The position numbers and the translations under genes were made by a program. Below the pieces are notes generated by a model. It saw only the letters and a program-made list of their open reading frames with translations, made no database searches and was not told the origin of the DNA. A stretch of 64,000 nucleotides of DNA from Persephonella marina EX-H1 (GTDB lineage Bacteria > Aquificota > Aquificia > Aquificales > Hydrogenothermaceae), in the NCBI RefSeq assembly GCF_000021565.1, contig NC_012440.1, positions 1,628,210 to 1,692,209 of the forward strand. Reading direction: 5' to 3'. This document shows positions 29,953-38,810 of the stretch, one piece after another. Every line of letters starts with the position of its first letter. Positions within the stretch are counted from its first letter, which is position 1.

Positions 29953-30784
29953 ACAGTGTGTTAATAAGAAGTGATACAACAGTCATAGGTCCAACACCAC
30001 CAGGAACAGGGGTTATAGCAGATACCTTATCCTTCACATTATCAAAATCAACATCTCCCACTATCTTTCCATCTTCAAGTCTGTTTATCCCAACATCAAT
30101 AACAACTGAGTTTTCCTTTACCATATCATCTGTTATCAGCTTAGGTTTTCCGACAGCAACAACAAGAATATCAGCTTTCTGTGTATGATCTTTAAGATTT
30201 TTTGTATTTTTGTGGCATACTGTAACTGTTGCTTCTTCATTTTTAAGAAATAGAAGTGACATAGGCTTTCCAACAATGTTACTTGCACCTACAACAACAA
30301 CATCTTTTTTGAATGTTTCTATCCTGTAATGTTTAAGCATTATCCATATCCCAAGAGGAGTACATGGGATTATACCGTCATCTTTACCTGTGGCAAGTTT
30401 TCCCATATTGAGTGGGTGAAAACCATCAACATCTTTTTCAGGGTTTATGGCCTCTATAACCCTCTGCGTGTTTATATGTGATGGTAAAGGAAGCTGAACA
30501 AGTATCCCATCAACATCATCATCACCATTTAACTTCCCTATAAGTTCTAAAAGCTCAACCTCTGTTGTACTTTCAGGGAGGTTAAATGAGAGAGAGCTTA
30601 TACCTACATACTCACAGGATTCCTTCTTTCTTCTTACATACACCTTACTTGCAGGGTCTGAACCTACAAGTATTACAGCAAGTGCAGGCTTTCTAAGACC
30701 TTTAGAGATGTAACTCTCAACCTCAAGTTTTAGCTCTTTTTTTATCGTTTCGGATAGTTCTTTTCCATTCAGTATTAACGGCAT
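29900..30784 (-). CDS. folD: Methylenetetrahydrofolate dehydrogenase / methenyl-THF cyclohydrolase
   Basis: 294 residues, bifunctional one-carbon enzyme. Motifs: the catalytic-Lys region [51 protein letters not shown], the nucleotide site [18 protein letters not shown] and [16 protein letters not shown]. Supplies methylene- and formyl-THF for panB, metE and purine synthesis. It follows the 79-residue gene by 9 bases and overlaps the convergent DUF502 gene by 53 bases. Confidence 0.97.
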   Translation of the reverse strand: MPLILNGKELSETIKKELKLEVESYISKGLRKPALAVILVGSDPASKVYVRRKKESCEYVGISSLSFNLPESTTEVELLELIGKLNGDDDVDGILVQLPLPSHINTQRVIEAINPEKDVDGFHPLNMGKLATGKDDGIIPCTPLGIWIMLKHYRIETFKKDVVVVGASNIVGKPMSLLFLKNEEATVTVCHKNTKNLKDHTQKADILVVAVGKPKLITDDMVKENSVVIDVGINRLEDGKIVGDVDFDNVKDKVSAITPVPGGVGPMTVVSLLINTLSIYRKKHGFSPHPLTEI

Positions 30785-30793
30785 TCTATACCT

Positions 30794-31033
30794 CTATATA
30801 AAGAATTTTTCTTTCAGTTTTTCCGATTCGTTCTCTGTAAGTATCTTTGTTATCTGGGCAATAAACATACCATCTTCTGATTTCAGTTTGAATTTGTAGA
30901 CAGGGGTTCTGTTAAGACTTCCTATAAACTGGCTGTTTTTAAGATCAAACTGATCTTTCTCCTTTAAACTTTCTGTTGTTATCTTCTTTTCCAGTACAAA
31001 AAGTTCCAGATTAACTGTGAGATTTTTTTTCAA
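30794..31033 (-). CDS. Small hypothetical protein upstream of folD
   Basis: 79 residues, TTG start with GAGG upstream, lysine-rich and mixed alpha/beta, no signal peptide or cysteines. I do not recognise the family. It sits 9 bases before folD and about 40 bases after the aclA terminator, so it is likely the first gene of a folD transcript. Codon use is like its neighbours. Confidence 0.55.
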   Translation of the reverse strand: MKKNLTVNLELFVLEKKITTESLKEKDQFDLKNSQFIGSLNRTPVYKFKLKSEDGMFIAQITKILTENESEKLKEKFFI

Positions 31034-31073
31034 TACTGCCTCTAAAACTGTCTTTAGGTATATATATTATAAA

Positions 31074-31100
31074 TGAAAAAAGGGGGCTTTAAAGCCCCCT
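31074..31100 (-). terminator. Rho-independent terminator after aclA
   Basis: AGGGGGCTTT/AAAGCCCCCT (31081-31100) is a perfect 20-base palindrome, followed on the minus strand by a run of Ts (31075-31081). It is 5 bases past the aclA stop. Confidence 0.88.
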
Positions 31101-31105
31101 CTGAT

Positions 31106-32956
31106 TTATGCCCCTTCAGGCCTTTTAACATCGTACAGAATATCATCTGTTGGGTGTCTGTATAGAGGCATATCAAGTCTTTTCTCATCAAGGTAGTGGC
31201 CGATAAACCCTATAGTTCTACCTAAAACGAAGAAAGCGTTAAACGCTCCAGCATTTATGAGCTCATCTATCTGTTCATCAGAGTAACCTAAAGCTCTAAA
31301 CATATCAACAAGGAGAACACCTATCGTTCCGTCAACGTTAAGTATCAGGTTTTCTTTCTTTGATGTTGTAACCTTCTCAACCTCAAGTGCGTAATCTAAA
31401 AGCTCAGTGCTTGGGAAGTTCTCTTTTGCAAAGTTCTTTAAAAGCTCAACCCTTTTATCTGGGTTTTTAGTTGATTTAATTCTGTGTCCGATACCCGGTA
31501 TAGGTATCTTCTCAACCTTTTTCATATAATCAACAAAATCAACAGGATCCATTCCCTTCTCTTTAGCCATTTTGAAGTATTTTGCTGCTCCGTCAATAGC
31601 CCCACCAAATCTTGGACCTATTGTTAGTATACCTGTAACTATTGATGACATAAGATCCTTTCCGGCTCTCGCTGTCACCTTTGTATTGTGAGCACCTGAA
31701 ACTGCAGGTCCGTGATCTGCAACAACCTTTATTACCATATCAAGGAATTTAGAAGCCCAGTCAGGGAACTTCTGTTTGAACCAGAGGAGACCTATAACAT
31801 CGGCTATAGAGTAATTCTTCTCAACAACCTCTGATATAGGAACACCGCAGTATGTAGCCTCTTCACCTCTATCATCTGAGATTGTACATATGAAGTTAGT
31901 AGGTCTTCTTACCTTTCCAGCTTTTACAGCTTTAGCATAATCTTCTGGAACTGGAGGAACTTCTGGCTCAGGTATATCTGCTATCTCACCTTTTGAGTGT
32001 AACTCTTCATAAACGCCGTTTATAAGCTCAGGGAGATCGTTAAAAGATTTTGGAACATAGGCTCCAGCCTCTCTTAAAGCTTCATTTTTAGCATCAGCTG
32101 TTTCTCTTTCAGCACCGGCTTTTGCACCTGCGTGTCCGAACTGAACCTCACCACCAAAGTATTTAGATATTGTTCCGATACACCACGCTATAACTGGTTT
32201 TGTTATCCTTCCATCTTTTATAGCCTCAGCAACTCTGTACTCAAGCTCTCCACCAACCTCACCGAGAAGAACCATCATCTTAACCTGAGGGTTTTTCTCA
32301 AATCTGAGCATATGGTCAAGGAAGTCCGTTCCCGGATATCTGTCACCACCTATAGCTATACCTTCAGCTATACCGTTAGCATTTCTTGCTATAACATTTG
32401 AAAGCTCGTTGAAAAGACCACCTGATCTTGTTACGAGACCAACTGAGCCCGGTCTGTGGAGCTTTGAGTTTACTATATTTTCAATTGTTCCACCTGTGTT
32501 TGCTATTCTGAAAGCACCTGGAGCTATACCACCAACAGTAGCCGGACCTATTATCCATTTCCCAAGCTCCTTAGCCTTAATTCTCATAATTCTTGCAAAT
32601 CTCTCAGGTATACCTTCAGCTGTTATAGCTATTGTTCTTATTGTAGGTATGTCTAAAGCTTCCATTGTTACATCATATGCTGTTCTGAAAGAGGCAAAAT
32701 TAAGGAGAACGTCAGCCTCAGGGAAATCTTCAGCAGCCTCAGGAGTTGATTTATAGATAGGGATCATTATCTCCTGTGTTCCGTAGAAGAATTTATCAAA
32801 TTTTCTTGATTGTGTTGGTGCAACAATAGCTACTATAGATGGATCTCTTCCGACTACATAATCGTAGTCAAGCATTCTCTGGATAGCATTTCTGTTCAAG
32901 TTCCAGAATATAGCTTTTGTGTTTCTGTCAAAAAGTAAGTAGTCAGGCTTGCTCAT
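31106..32956 (-). CDS. aclA: ATP-citrate lyase alpha subunit (AclA)
   Basis: 616 residues. Key enzyme of the reductive TCA cycle, cleaving citrate to acetyl-CoA and oxaloacetate. N-terminal CoA-binding/ligase half like succinyl-CoA synthetase alpha, with GPATVGGIAPG, SGGLFNELSNVIA and the phospho-histidine motif QFGHAGAKAGAERETADAKN. The C-terminal half (about 350-616) is citrate-synthase-like: DHGPAVSGAHNTKVTARAGKD, PIPGIGHRIKS, LNVDGTIGVLLVD. Both halves in one chain distinguish it from the two-enzyme citryl-CoA synthetase/lyase of Hydrogenobacter. Start after AGGAGG. It is 29 bases after aclB. Confidence 0.95.
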   Translation of the reverse strand: MSKPDYLLFDRNTKAIFWNLNRNAIQRMLDYDYVVGRDPSIVAIVAPTQSRKFDKFFYGTQEIMIPIYKSTPEAAEDFPEADVLLNFASFRTAYDVTMEALDIPTIRTIAITAEGIPERFARIMRIKAKELGKWIIGPATVGGIAPGAFRIANTGGTIENIVNSKLHRPGSVGLVTRSGGLFNELSNVIARNANGIAEGIAIGGDRYPGTDFLDHMLRFEKNPQVKMMVLLGEVGGELEYRVAEAIKDGRITKPVIAWCIGTISKYFGGEVQFGHAGAKAGAERETADAKNEALREAGAYVPKSFNDLPELINGVYEELHSKGEIADIPEPEVPPVPEDYAKAVKAGKVRRPTNFICTISDDRGEEATYCGVPISEVVEKNYSIADVIGLLWFKQKFPDWASKFLDMVIKVVADHGPAVSGAHNTKVTARAGKDLMSSIVTGILTIGPRFGGAIDGAAKYFKMAKEKGMDPVDFVDYMKKVEKIPIPGIGHRIKSTKNPDKRVELLKNFAKENFPSTELLDYALEVEKVTTSKKENLILNVDGTIGVLLVDMFRALGYSDEQIDELINAGAFNAFFVLGRTIGFIGHYLDEKRLDMPLYRHPTDDILYDVKRPEGA

Positions 32957-32985
32957 TTATTAAACCTCCTTATTGTGTTTTAAAT

Positions 32986-34296
32986 TTATGCAGCTATCTC
33001 TTCTGCTTCTTTTATTGCTTTTCTAACAATCTCAGTCATATGAGTTTCAGGTCCGTAAACCTCAATAGGAAGACCTAACTCTTCTGCAGCTTCTTTTATT
33101 CTCTTAAGACCTACCTCGTAGTTTGGACCACCTCTTCTAACGTATATTCTCACTCCTATCTCTCTCAGTTTGTCCGCGTACTCTTTCATAGCATCTATAA
33201 TTCCGTCAAATGTTTTAGCTACGTCTGTGAAGTTAGCTATAGCACCACCGATTATGAGAATCTTGTGTCCTTTTGGGTGTTTTGATCTTGTCATAAGATC
33301 AAATACTGTTTTAACATACTCCCTTGTCTCAGCCCTTGATGGGTTACCTGAGTACTCACCGTAGTTTGCAAGTTCCTTAACATATCCAAGATCAGCAACT
33401 GTGTCAGCATAAACAACAGATGCACCACCACCTGCAACAAGTGTCCAGATTCTACCTTCTGGATTCAGAATTGTGAGTTTTAAAGATGCACCAGATTTCT
33501 CGTCCATCTCTTTGATATACTTCTCTTCAGGTGTAAGATCCCTTCCAAATCCTGCGGGAAACTCAAGATCTCCCCATTTTCTTCCTGCAACAAACTGTGC
33601 GGTATCATCAACCCTTCCAACAAAGTCAAGGGGGTATATTTTGCTGTCAACCATCACAAGCGGGTTGATCTCAAGGTATGTGAAGTGTAGATCTCTGAAA
33701 AGCTTGTAAAGTCTGAAAACGAAATCTGCATACTTCTCTCTATCTTTTATATCTGCTGGAACATTCTCTTCAATAAGTTTTTTTATTTCCTCATCAGATG
33801 CTGTAACAGGTATCTTAACCTCAACAACCTTGTCCCAGTTTTCTTCTACTTCTATTCCACCGAATGCTGACATATAGATAATATCTTCATCCTCACCTGT
33901 TGTTATAGCAACGTAGTACTCTTCCTCAGGTTTGTGTGGAACGAAAGGTTCTACAAGGAAGTGTGTTAGATGTCCTTTTACTCCATTTATCTCGATCTCT
34001 TCAGACATCTTCTGTTTTATCCACTCTTTAACATCCTCCCATGTAACATCGCCTGGTTTTTCCTTTTTGAAAAATATAAGACCTAACTTACCCCTTTTAC
34101 CAAAAAGCATATCAGGTTTTGCTACGAGGGGCATTTCTTTAACCCATGGATGTTCTTCAGGAACTTTATCCAGATCTGTATCCGGTGTTATAAGGACGGA
34201 TTTAAAATCGTACTGGAATGCACCGTCAAAATACTCATCCCAGTTCTGGGCTAAGATCCTTTTTCCATCGTACTCCCTAATACCTCGTTGAGCCAT
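32986..34296 (-). CDS. aclB: ATP-citrate lyase beta subunit (AclB)
   Basis: 436 residues. ATP-grasp/succinyl-CoA synthetase beta-like subunit that binds ATP and Mg and pairs with AclA. Motifs: KRILAQNWDEYF, LFGKRGKLGLI (ATP-grasp lysine region), YLEINPLVMVDSKIYPLDFVGRVDD (metal site) and VAGGGASVVYADTVADLG, GEYSGNPSRAETREYVKTV, RRGGPNYEVGLKRI. It lies between idh and aclA on the same strand. AGGAG precedes the ATG. Confidence 0.95.
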   Translation of the reverse strand: MAQRGIREYDGKRILAQNWDEYFDGAFQYDFKSVLITPDTDLDKVPEEHPWVKEMPLVAKPDMLFGKRGKLGLIFFKKEKPGDVTWEDVKEWIKQKMSEEIEINGVKGHLTHFLVEPFVPHKPEEEYYVAITTGEDEDIIYMSAFGGIEVEENWDKVVEVKIPVTASDEEIKKLIEENVPADIKDREKYADFVFRLYKLFRDLHFTYLEINPLVMVDSKIYPLDFVGRVDDTAQFVAGRKWGDLEFPAGFGRDLTPEEKYIKEMDEKSGASLKLTILNPEGRIWTLVAGGGASVVYADTVADLGYVKELANYGEYSGNPSRAETREYVKTVFDLMTRSKHPKGHKILIIGGAIANFTDVAKTFDGIIDAMKEYADKLREIGVRIYVRRGGPNYEVGLKRIKEAAEELGLPIEVYGPETHMTEIVRKAIKEAEEIAA

Positions 34297-34342
34297 TTAT
34301 ATCCTCCTTTTACTGAGATTTAAATTGTAGTAACAACGTAAT

Positions 34343-34376
34343 AGGGGCGTCCCCCCACAGAGAGAGAAACGCCCCT
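34343..34376. repeat. Inverted repeat between idh and aclB
   Basis: AGGGGCGT (34343-34350) and ACGCCCCT (34369-34376) form an 8-bp GC-rich stem with an 18-base loop. On the minus strand it is followed by ATTACG, not a U-run, so it may be an RNA-processing or partial attenuation element rather than a terminator. Confidence 0.5.
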
Positions 34377-34410
34377 TTTGTAAAGTAAACTTATCTGTAT
34401 GTTTTCTTTA

Positions 34411-36654
34411 TTACTGTAGCAGAGCATCTATTATCCTGTTGAATGTTTCACTAGGTCTCATAGCTTTTTCAGCCTTTTCATCATCTGGATGGTACCATCC
34501 GCCTATATCTGTTGGTTTTCCTTCAGAAGCAGCGATCTCGGAGAGTATCTTCTCTTCATTTTCCTTGAGATCTGCGTACACCTTGCTGAACTTCTCGGCA
34601 AGCTCCTTATCCTCATTCTGAGTAGCAAGAGCCTCAGCCCAGTAAAGTGCAAGGTAGAAGTGGGAACCTCTTGTGTCAAGCTGACCAACCTTTCTCTTTG
34701 GAGTTTTATCGTTATCAAGGTATTTTGCTATAGCTTTTGAAAGTGCATCAGCTATCACCAGTATTCTTGGGTTGTCCTTCTCATGGAGTGTTTTCAGCTG
34801 TTTGTAAGCAAGTCTTAAAGATTCATCAAAGGCTAAGAACTCACCTAATGAATCCCATCTGAGATGACCTTCTTTTATGAACTGCTCAACATGTTTTGGA
34901 GCAGATCCACCAGCACCTGTCTCAAAAACACCACCACCTGCTATAAGTGGAACTATAGAGAGTGATCTTGCAGATGTTCCAACCTCTATGATTGGGAAGA
35001 GGTCTGTAAGATAGTCCCTTAAAACGTTTCCTGTAACAGCGATTGTGTTCTCACCATTTCTGAATCTTGCAAGTGTAAACTTCATAGCATCAGCTGGAGC
35101 TTTTATGTACCAGTCAACATCAGAAAGATCGTATTTTGGAAGCTCCTCTTTAACTTTCTCTATAAGATTTCTGTCGTGTGCTCTGTACTCATCAAGCCAG
35201 AAAACGATTGGATATCCGCTTTCCTTAGCCCTGTTTACAGCTAGCTTTATCCAGTCTCTTATAGCTATATCTTTTGTTATACAAGATCTGTAAATATCTC
35301 CTTCATTTACACAGTGTTCCATAAGAACATTTCCATCTTCATCAACAACTTTCATCTTACCATCAGCTGGTGGGAAGAATGTTTTGTCGTGAGAGCCGTA
35401 CTCCTCAGCCTTCATTGCCATAAGACCAACGTTCTGAACGGTTCCTATTTTAGTCGGGTCAAACTGGCCTCTGGCTTTTATATCTTCAATGATCTCCTTA
35501 TACATTGTTGCGTATGATCTGTCTGGGATACAGAGAACTGTGTCATCTGTTTCTCCGTCAGGGCCCCATCCCTGAAGGCCGTTTTTAATAACTGCAGGAA
35601 CTGAAGCATCAATGATTACATCGTTTGGCATATGGAGGTTTGTGATTCCTTTGTCAGAATCAACCATGTACATTCTTGGTCTTTCTTTGTAGATCTCTTC
35701 TATAGTTTTCTTTATTGCGTTTTTCTCTTCCTCTGGTAAAGACTCAATTCTGTTTTCAAGCTCCTGCATTCCAAACTCTGGTTTCCATCCTAACTTTTCT
35801 ATAGCATCAGCATGTCTTTCAAAAAGTTTTGAGTAGTAAACTCTTATAGCGTCACCAAATATTACTGGGTCAGAAACCCTCATCATAGTAGCCTTAACGT
35901 GGAGAGAGAAGAGGATATCATCTTCTTTAGCTCTATCTATAACCTCAGCAAAGTACTCTCTGAGTTTCTTTCTGTTCATGTATGTTGCATCAACAACATC
36001 ACCTTTTCCTACCTCAACCTCTTTAAGAACTGTCTGGTTTCCATTTTTGTCTTCAAACACATACTTTATCTTTGTATCCTTCTCTATGATCACAGACTTT
36101 TCATGCTGGTAGAAGTCACCTTCTTTCATGTGTGCAACGTGAGACTTAGAGTGAGGTGATACCTCCTTGAGTCTGTGAGGATGCTTCTTAGCGTACTCTT
36201 TAACAACGGCAGCAAGTCTTCTGTCTGAGTTACCCTGTCTTAAAACTGGGTTAACAACAGATCCTACACATCTATCGTATCTCTCCTTTATCTTTTTCTC
36301 TTCCTCAGTCTGTGGGTTTTCAGGGTAATCTGGAAGAGGGTATCCCTGCTCCTGAAGCTCTTTTATAGCTTCCTTAAGCTGTGGAACTGAAGCTGAGATG
36401 TTCGGGAGTTTCATTATGTTTGCTTCTGGTTTCCACACAAGCTCTCCCATGTAGGCAAGCTCATCAGGAATTCTTTTGTCTTCTGGAAGAATATCAGGAA
36501 ACTGGGCGATTATTCTTCCTGCGAGGGAGATATCTCTTAACTCAATATTGATGTCTGCATCTTTTGTGAAGGCCCTCATAATTGGAAGAAGTGAGTATGT
36601 AGCAAGGGCTGGAGCCTCATCAATTTTCGTCCATACGATAGTAGCTTTTGCCAT
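34411..36654 (-). CDS. idh: Isocitrate dehydrogenase, NADP-dependent, monomeric type
   Basis: 747 residues, the monomeric IDH family (typically about 740). Motifs: IVWTKIDEAPALATYSLLPI, SDRRLAAVVKEYAKKHPHRL, SPHSKSHVAHM, HVKATMMRVSDPVIFGD, MVDSDKGITNLHMPNDVIIDASVPA, SYATMYKEIIED, LMAMKAEEYGSHDKTF, and GNVLRDYLTDLFPIIEVGTSARSLSIVPL. In this setting it would run in the carboxylating direction, 2-oxoglutarate to isocitrate, in the reductive TCA cycle. It leads the idh-aclB-aclA cluster, with a TATAAT-type -10 on the minus strand at 36693-36698. Confidence 0.96.
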   Translation of the reverse strand: MAKATIVWTKIDEAPALATYSLLPIMRAFTKDADINIELRDISLAGRIIAQFPDILPEDKRIPDELAYMGELVWKPEANIMKLPNISASVPQLKEAIKELQEQGYPLPDYPENPQTEEEKKIKERYDRCVGSVVNPVLRQGNSDRRLAAVVKEYAKKHPHRLKEVSPHSKSHVAHMKEGDFYQHEKSVIIEKDTKIKYVFEDKNGNQTVLKEVEVGKGDVVDATYMNRKKLREYFAEVIDRAKEDDILFSLHVKATMMRVSDPVIFGDAIRVYYSKLFERHADAIEKLGWKPEFGMQELENRIESLPEEEKNAIKKTIEEIYKERPRMYMVDSDKGITNLHMPNDVIIDASVPAVIKNGLQGWGPDGETDDTVLCIPDRSYATMYKEIIEDIKARGQFDPTKIGTVQNVGLMAMKAEEYGSHDKTFFPPADGKMKVVDEDGNVLMEHCVNEGDIYRSCITKDIAIRDWIKLAVNRAKESGYPIVFWLDEYRAHDRNLIEKVKEELPKYDLSDVDWYIKAPADAMKFTLARFRNGENTIAVTGNVLRDYLTDLFPIIEVGTSARSLSIVPLIAGGGVFETGAGGSAPKHVEQFIKEGHLRWDSLGEFLAFDESLRLAYKQLKTLHEKDNPRILVIADALSKAIAKYLDNDKTPKRKVGQLDTRGSHFYLALYWAEALATQNEDKELAEKFSKVYADLKENEEKILSEIAASEGKPTDIGGWYHPDDEKAEKAMRPSETFNRIIDALLQ

Positions 36655-36730
36655 ACTTTTAATCCTCCTTGGTTTATTTGGTTTTTTTTAATATTATACA
36701 CAAAAAAATATAACACTGTTTGATTTTTTT

Positions 36731-36840
36731 GTTCAAGTTGAACATTAATATCATACTATTAATTTTTGCGTTGTAAAAATATAACCTCTGTTTGATAGAT
36801 AAATTTTATCTTTGATATACCTGAGGATTAACCATATAAT
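36731..36840. promoter_or_regulatory. Divergent idh/leuC control region with palindromes
   Basis: The 228-base idh-leuC spacer holds GTTCAAGTTGAAC (36731-36743, perfect 6-1-6) and AGATAAATTTTATCT (36797-36811, perfect 7-1-7). The second abuts a strong plus-strand promoter, TTGATA (36812-36817), 17 bases, TATAAT (36835-36840), serving leuC. A direct repeat of TTTGATA flanks it. The first palindrome is about 35 bases upstream of the idh -10. Both are good candidate operators; the binding proteins are unknown. Confidence 0.6.
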
Positions 36841-36882
36841 ATATACTTAACTTTTTAAACAAAGATACAGGAGGATACGTTT

Positions 36883-38169
36883 ATGGGTATGACTTTAACA
36901 GAAAAAATACTGGCAGAGCATGCTGGAAGAGACTTTGTAGAACCAGGTGAACTTGTAACTGTGAAGGTTGATCTTGCAATCGCAAATGATATAACAGCTC
37001 CCCTTGCAATAAAACAGCTTGAAAAATACGGGATAGACAGAGTTCACGATCCTGAAAAGATAGCACTTGTTATGGATCATTTCTTCCCACCTAAGGATAT
37101 ACTCTCTGCACAGCAGATAAAGATATCAAGGGATTTTGCAAAAAAGATGGGAATAAAAAACTATTTTGAAGGCCAGGACAGCGGTGTTATGCATACGATA
37201 TTACCTGAAAAAGGATTCATCGTTCCCGGTGATCTTGTGATGGGTGCAGACTCACACACATGTACCTACGGAGCTTTGGGAGCTTTCTCAACAGGTGTTG
37301 GATCTACAGATATAGCATACATATTTGCTACAGGGGAGACATGGCTGAAGGTTCCTGAGACAATGAAGTTCACATTTTATGGAAAACCTCAAAGATGGGT
37401 TGGTGGAAAGGATTTTGTTCTTACAGTTATAGGTGAGATAGGTGTTGATGGTGCTTTATACAGAGCTATGGAGTACCACGGAGAGGCTATTCAGGCACTT
37501 GATGTGGAAAACAGACTTACGATAGCTAATATGGCTATTGAGGCTGGTGGTAAGAATGCTATTATGGAGGCTGATGAGAAGGTTTTAGAATGGCTTAAAG
37601 ACAAAACAGACAGACCTTTAAGAATGCTGAAGGCTGATCCTGATGCAAAATACTGCTGTGAGTATGAGTTTGATGCATCAAAGATTGAGCCTGTTGTTGC
37701 AGCTCCAAACCTTCCATCAAATGTCAAACCTGTAACTGAGGTTGCTGGAAAGCCTATAAATCAGGTATTTATAGGATCGTGTACAAATGGAAGGATGTCA
37801 GATCTCAGAATTGCGGCTCACATACTGAAAGGAAGAAAGGTTCATCCCGATGTAAGATGTATCGTTATACCTGCCTCAGACAGAATATACAAACAGGCTT
37901 TACATGAGGGCATACTTGAGATACTTGCAGATGCAGGCTGTCTCATTAGCACATCAACATGTGGTCCATGTTTAGGCGGACATATGGGAATACTCGCAGA
38001 AGGTGAGGTATGCGTATCAACATCCAACAGAAACTTTACAGGAAGAATGGGCCATCCAAACAGTGAGGTATACCTTGCAGGTCCAGCAGTGGCTGCAGCT
38101 TCAGCTGTACTTGGAAGAATAGCACATCCTGATGAGGTTGTCGGGACAAAGGCTGAAGCTGTAGTTTAA
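36883..38169 (+). CDS. leuC: 3-isopropylmalate dehydratase large subunit (LeuC-type)
   Basis: 428 residues, aconitase superfamily with [4Fe-4S] ligands in FIGSCTNGRMSDLR and STCGPCLGGHMG. DHFFPPKDILSA, MGADSHTCTYGALGAFSTGVGSTDIAY and GRMGHPNSEVYLAGP complete the pattern. The 420-residue class pairs with a separate small subunit (LeuD), which is not adjacent. It could be isopropylmalate isomerase or homoaconitase; substrate choice lies in the small subunit. Its position opposite idh is suggestive but not proof of an aconitase role. Strong promoter and AGGAGG upstream. Confidence 0.9.
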   Translation: MGMTLTEKILAEHAGRDFVEPGELVTVKVDLAIANDITAPLAIKQLEKYGIDRVHDPEKIALVMDHFFPPKDILSAQQIKISRDFAKKMGIKNYFEGQDSGVMHTILPEKGFIVPGDLVMGADSHTCTYGALGAFSTGVGSTDIAYIFATGETWLKVPETMKFTFYGKPQRWVGGKDFVLTVIGEIGVDGALYRAMEYHGEAIQALDVENRLTIANMAIEAGGKNAIMEADEKVLEWLKDKTDRPLRMLKADPDAKYCCEYEFDASKIEPVVAAPNLPSNVKPVTEVAGKPINQVFIGSCTNGRMSDLRIAAHILKGRKVHPDVRCIVIPASDRIYKQALHEGILEILADAGCLISTSTCGPCLGGHMGILAEGEVCVSTSNRNFTGRMGHPNSEVYLAGPAVAAASAVLGRIAHPDEVVGTKAEAVV

Positions 38170-38190
38170 AAATAAAGGAGGTAGTTTGAT

Positions 38191-38385
38191 ATGGCTTTTT
38201 GGGATGCTGTTGTCAGGGTTTTAATTGGGATAATTCTTATCTTCCTCGGTATTGAGAAAGGTGGTGCATGGGTGATAGGTGAGGTTGTTGGTTTTGTTCT
38301 TATACTCACAGCTATCACAACATTCTGCCCACTTTACACACTTGCAGGTGTGAGTTCTAAAGGAGAAGACCTGAAAGAAGCTTGA
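38191..38385 (+). CDS. DUF2892 small inner-membrane protein
   Basis: 64 residues with two membrane helices (about 8-22 and 27-46) and the motif TTFCPLYTLAG typical of DUF2892/YgaP-like domains (CPLY). It follows leuC by 21 bases with AAGGAGG, and its TGA overlaps the TTG start of ruvX. Function unknown. Confidence 0.85.
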   Translation: MAFWDAVVRVLIGIILIFLGIEKGGAWVIGEVVGFVLILTAITTFCPLYTLAGVSSKGEDLKEA

Positions 38386-38810
38386 AGGGAAAAAGAACAC
38401 TCGCTTTAGATGTTGGAACTAAAAGAATAGGGGTCGCTTACAGCGATCCCCTTGGTATATCAACAAATCCACTTCCATATATAGATAATGATGAGCATGC
38501 CTTTGAGAAGATAAGGGATGTTGTGAGAGAGTACGATATAGGAACTGTTGTTATAGGGCTACCTTTAACACTTAAAGGTAAAGAGGGAACACAGGCTAAG
38601 CTGACCAAAGAGTTTGCACAGAAGCTGAAAGGCTATCTACCTGAGGATGTTGAGATAGAGTTTGTTGATGAGAGGTTCACAACATCGCTTGCTGAGAAAC
38701 AGCTTAAAGAGACAGGTAAAAGATCAAAAAAGAGGGAAAAGATAGACAGTCTCTCTGCTGTTTATATACTTAAAACATACCTTGAAAAGAAGCAGTACAT
38801 GAATGGTTAG
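38382..38810 (+). CDS. ruvX: Putative pre-16S rRNA nuclease / Holliday junction resolvase-like (YqgF)
   Basis: 142 residues, RNase H fold. Motifs: LALDVGTKRIGVAYSDPLG (catalytic Asp), VVIGLPLTLKGKEGTQA, EFVDERFTTSLAEKQL and DSLSAVYILKTYLE (second acidic site). In E. coli YqgF matures the 16S 5' end. TTG start overlapping the previous TGA (TTGA); its 3' end overlaps mltG by 8 bases. Confidence 0.93.
   Translation: MKGKRTLALDVGTKRIGVAYSDPLGISTNPLPYIDNDEHAFEKIRDVVREYDIGTVVIGLPLTLKGKEGTQAKLTKEFAQKLKGYLPEDVEIEFVDERFTTSLAEKQLKETGKRSKKREKIDSLSAVYILKTYLEKKQYMNG

Noticed and set aside
34343-34376. Terminator after idh
   Set aside because: Stem is good but the minus-strand 3' side lacks a U-run, so I list it as a repeat only.
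36883-38169. Aconitase of the TCA cycle
   Set aside because: The 428-residue length and separate small-subunit architecture fit LeuC-type isomerase, not the about 640-900 residue aconitases; an aconitase-like side role cannot be excluded.
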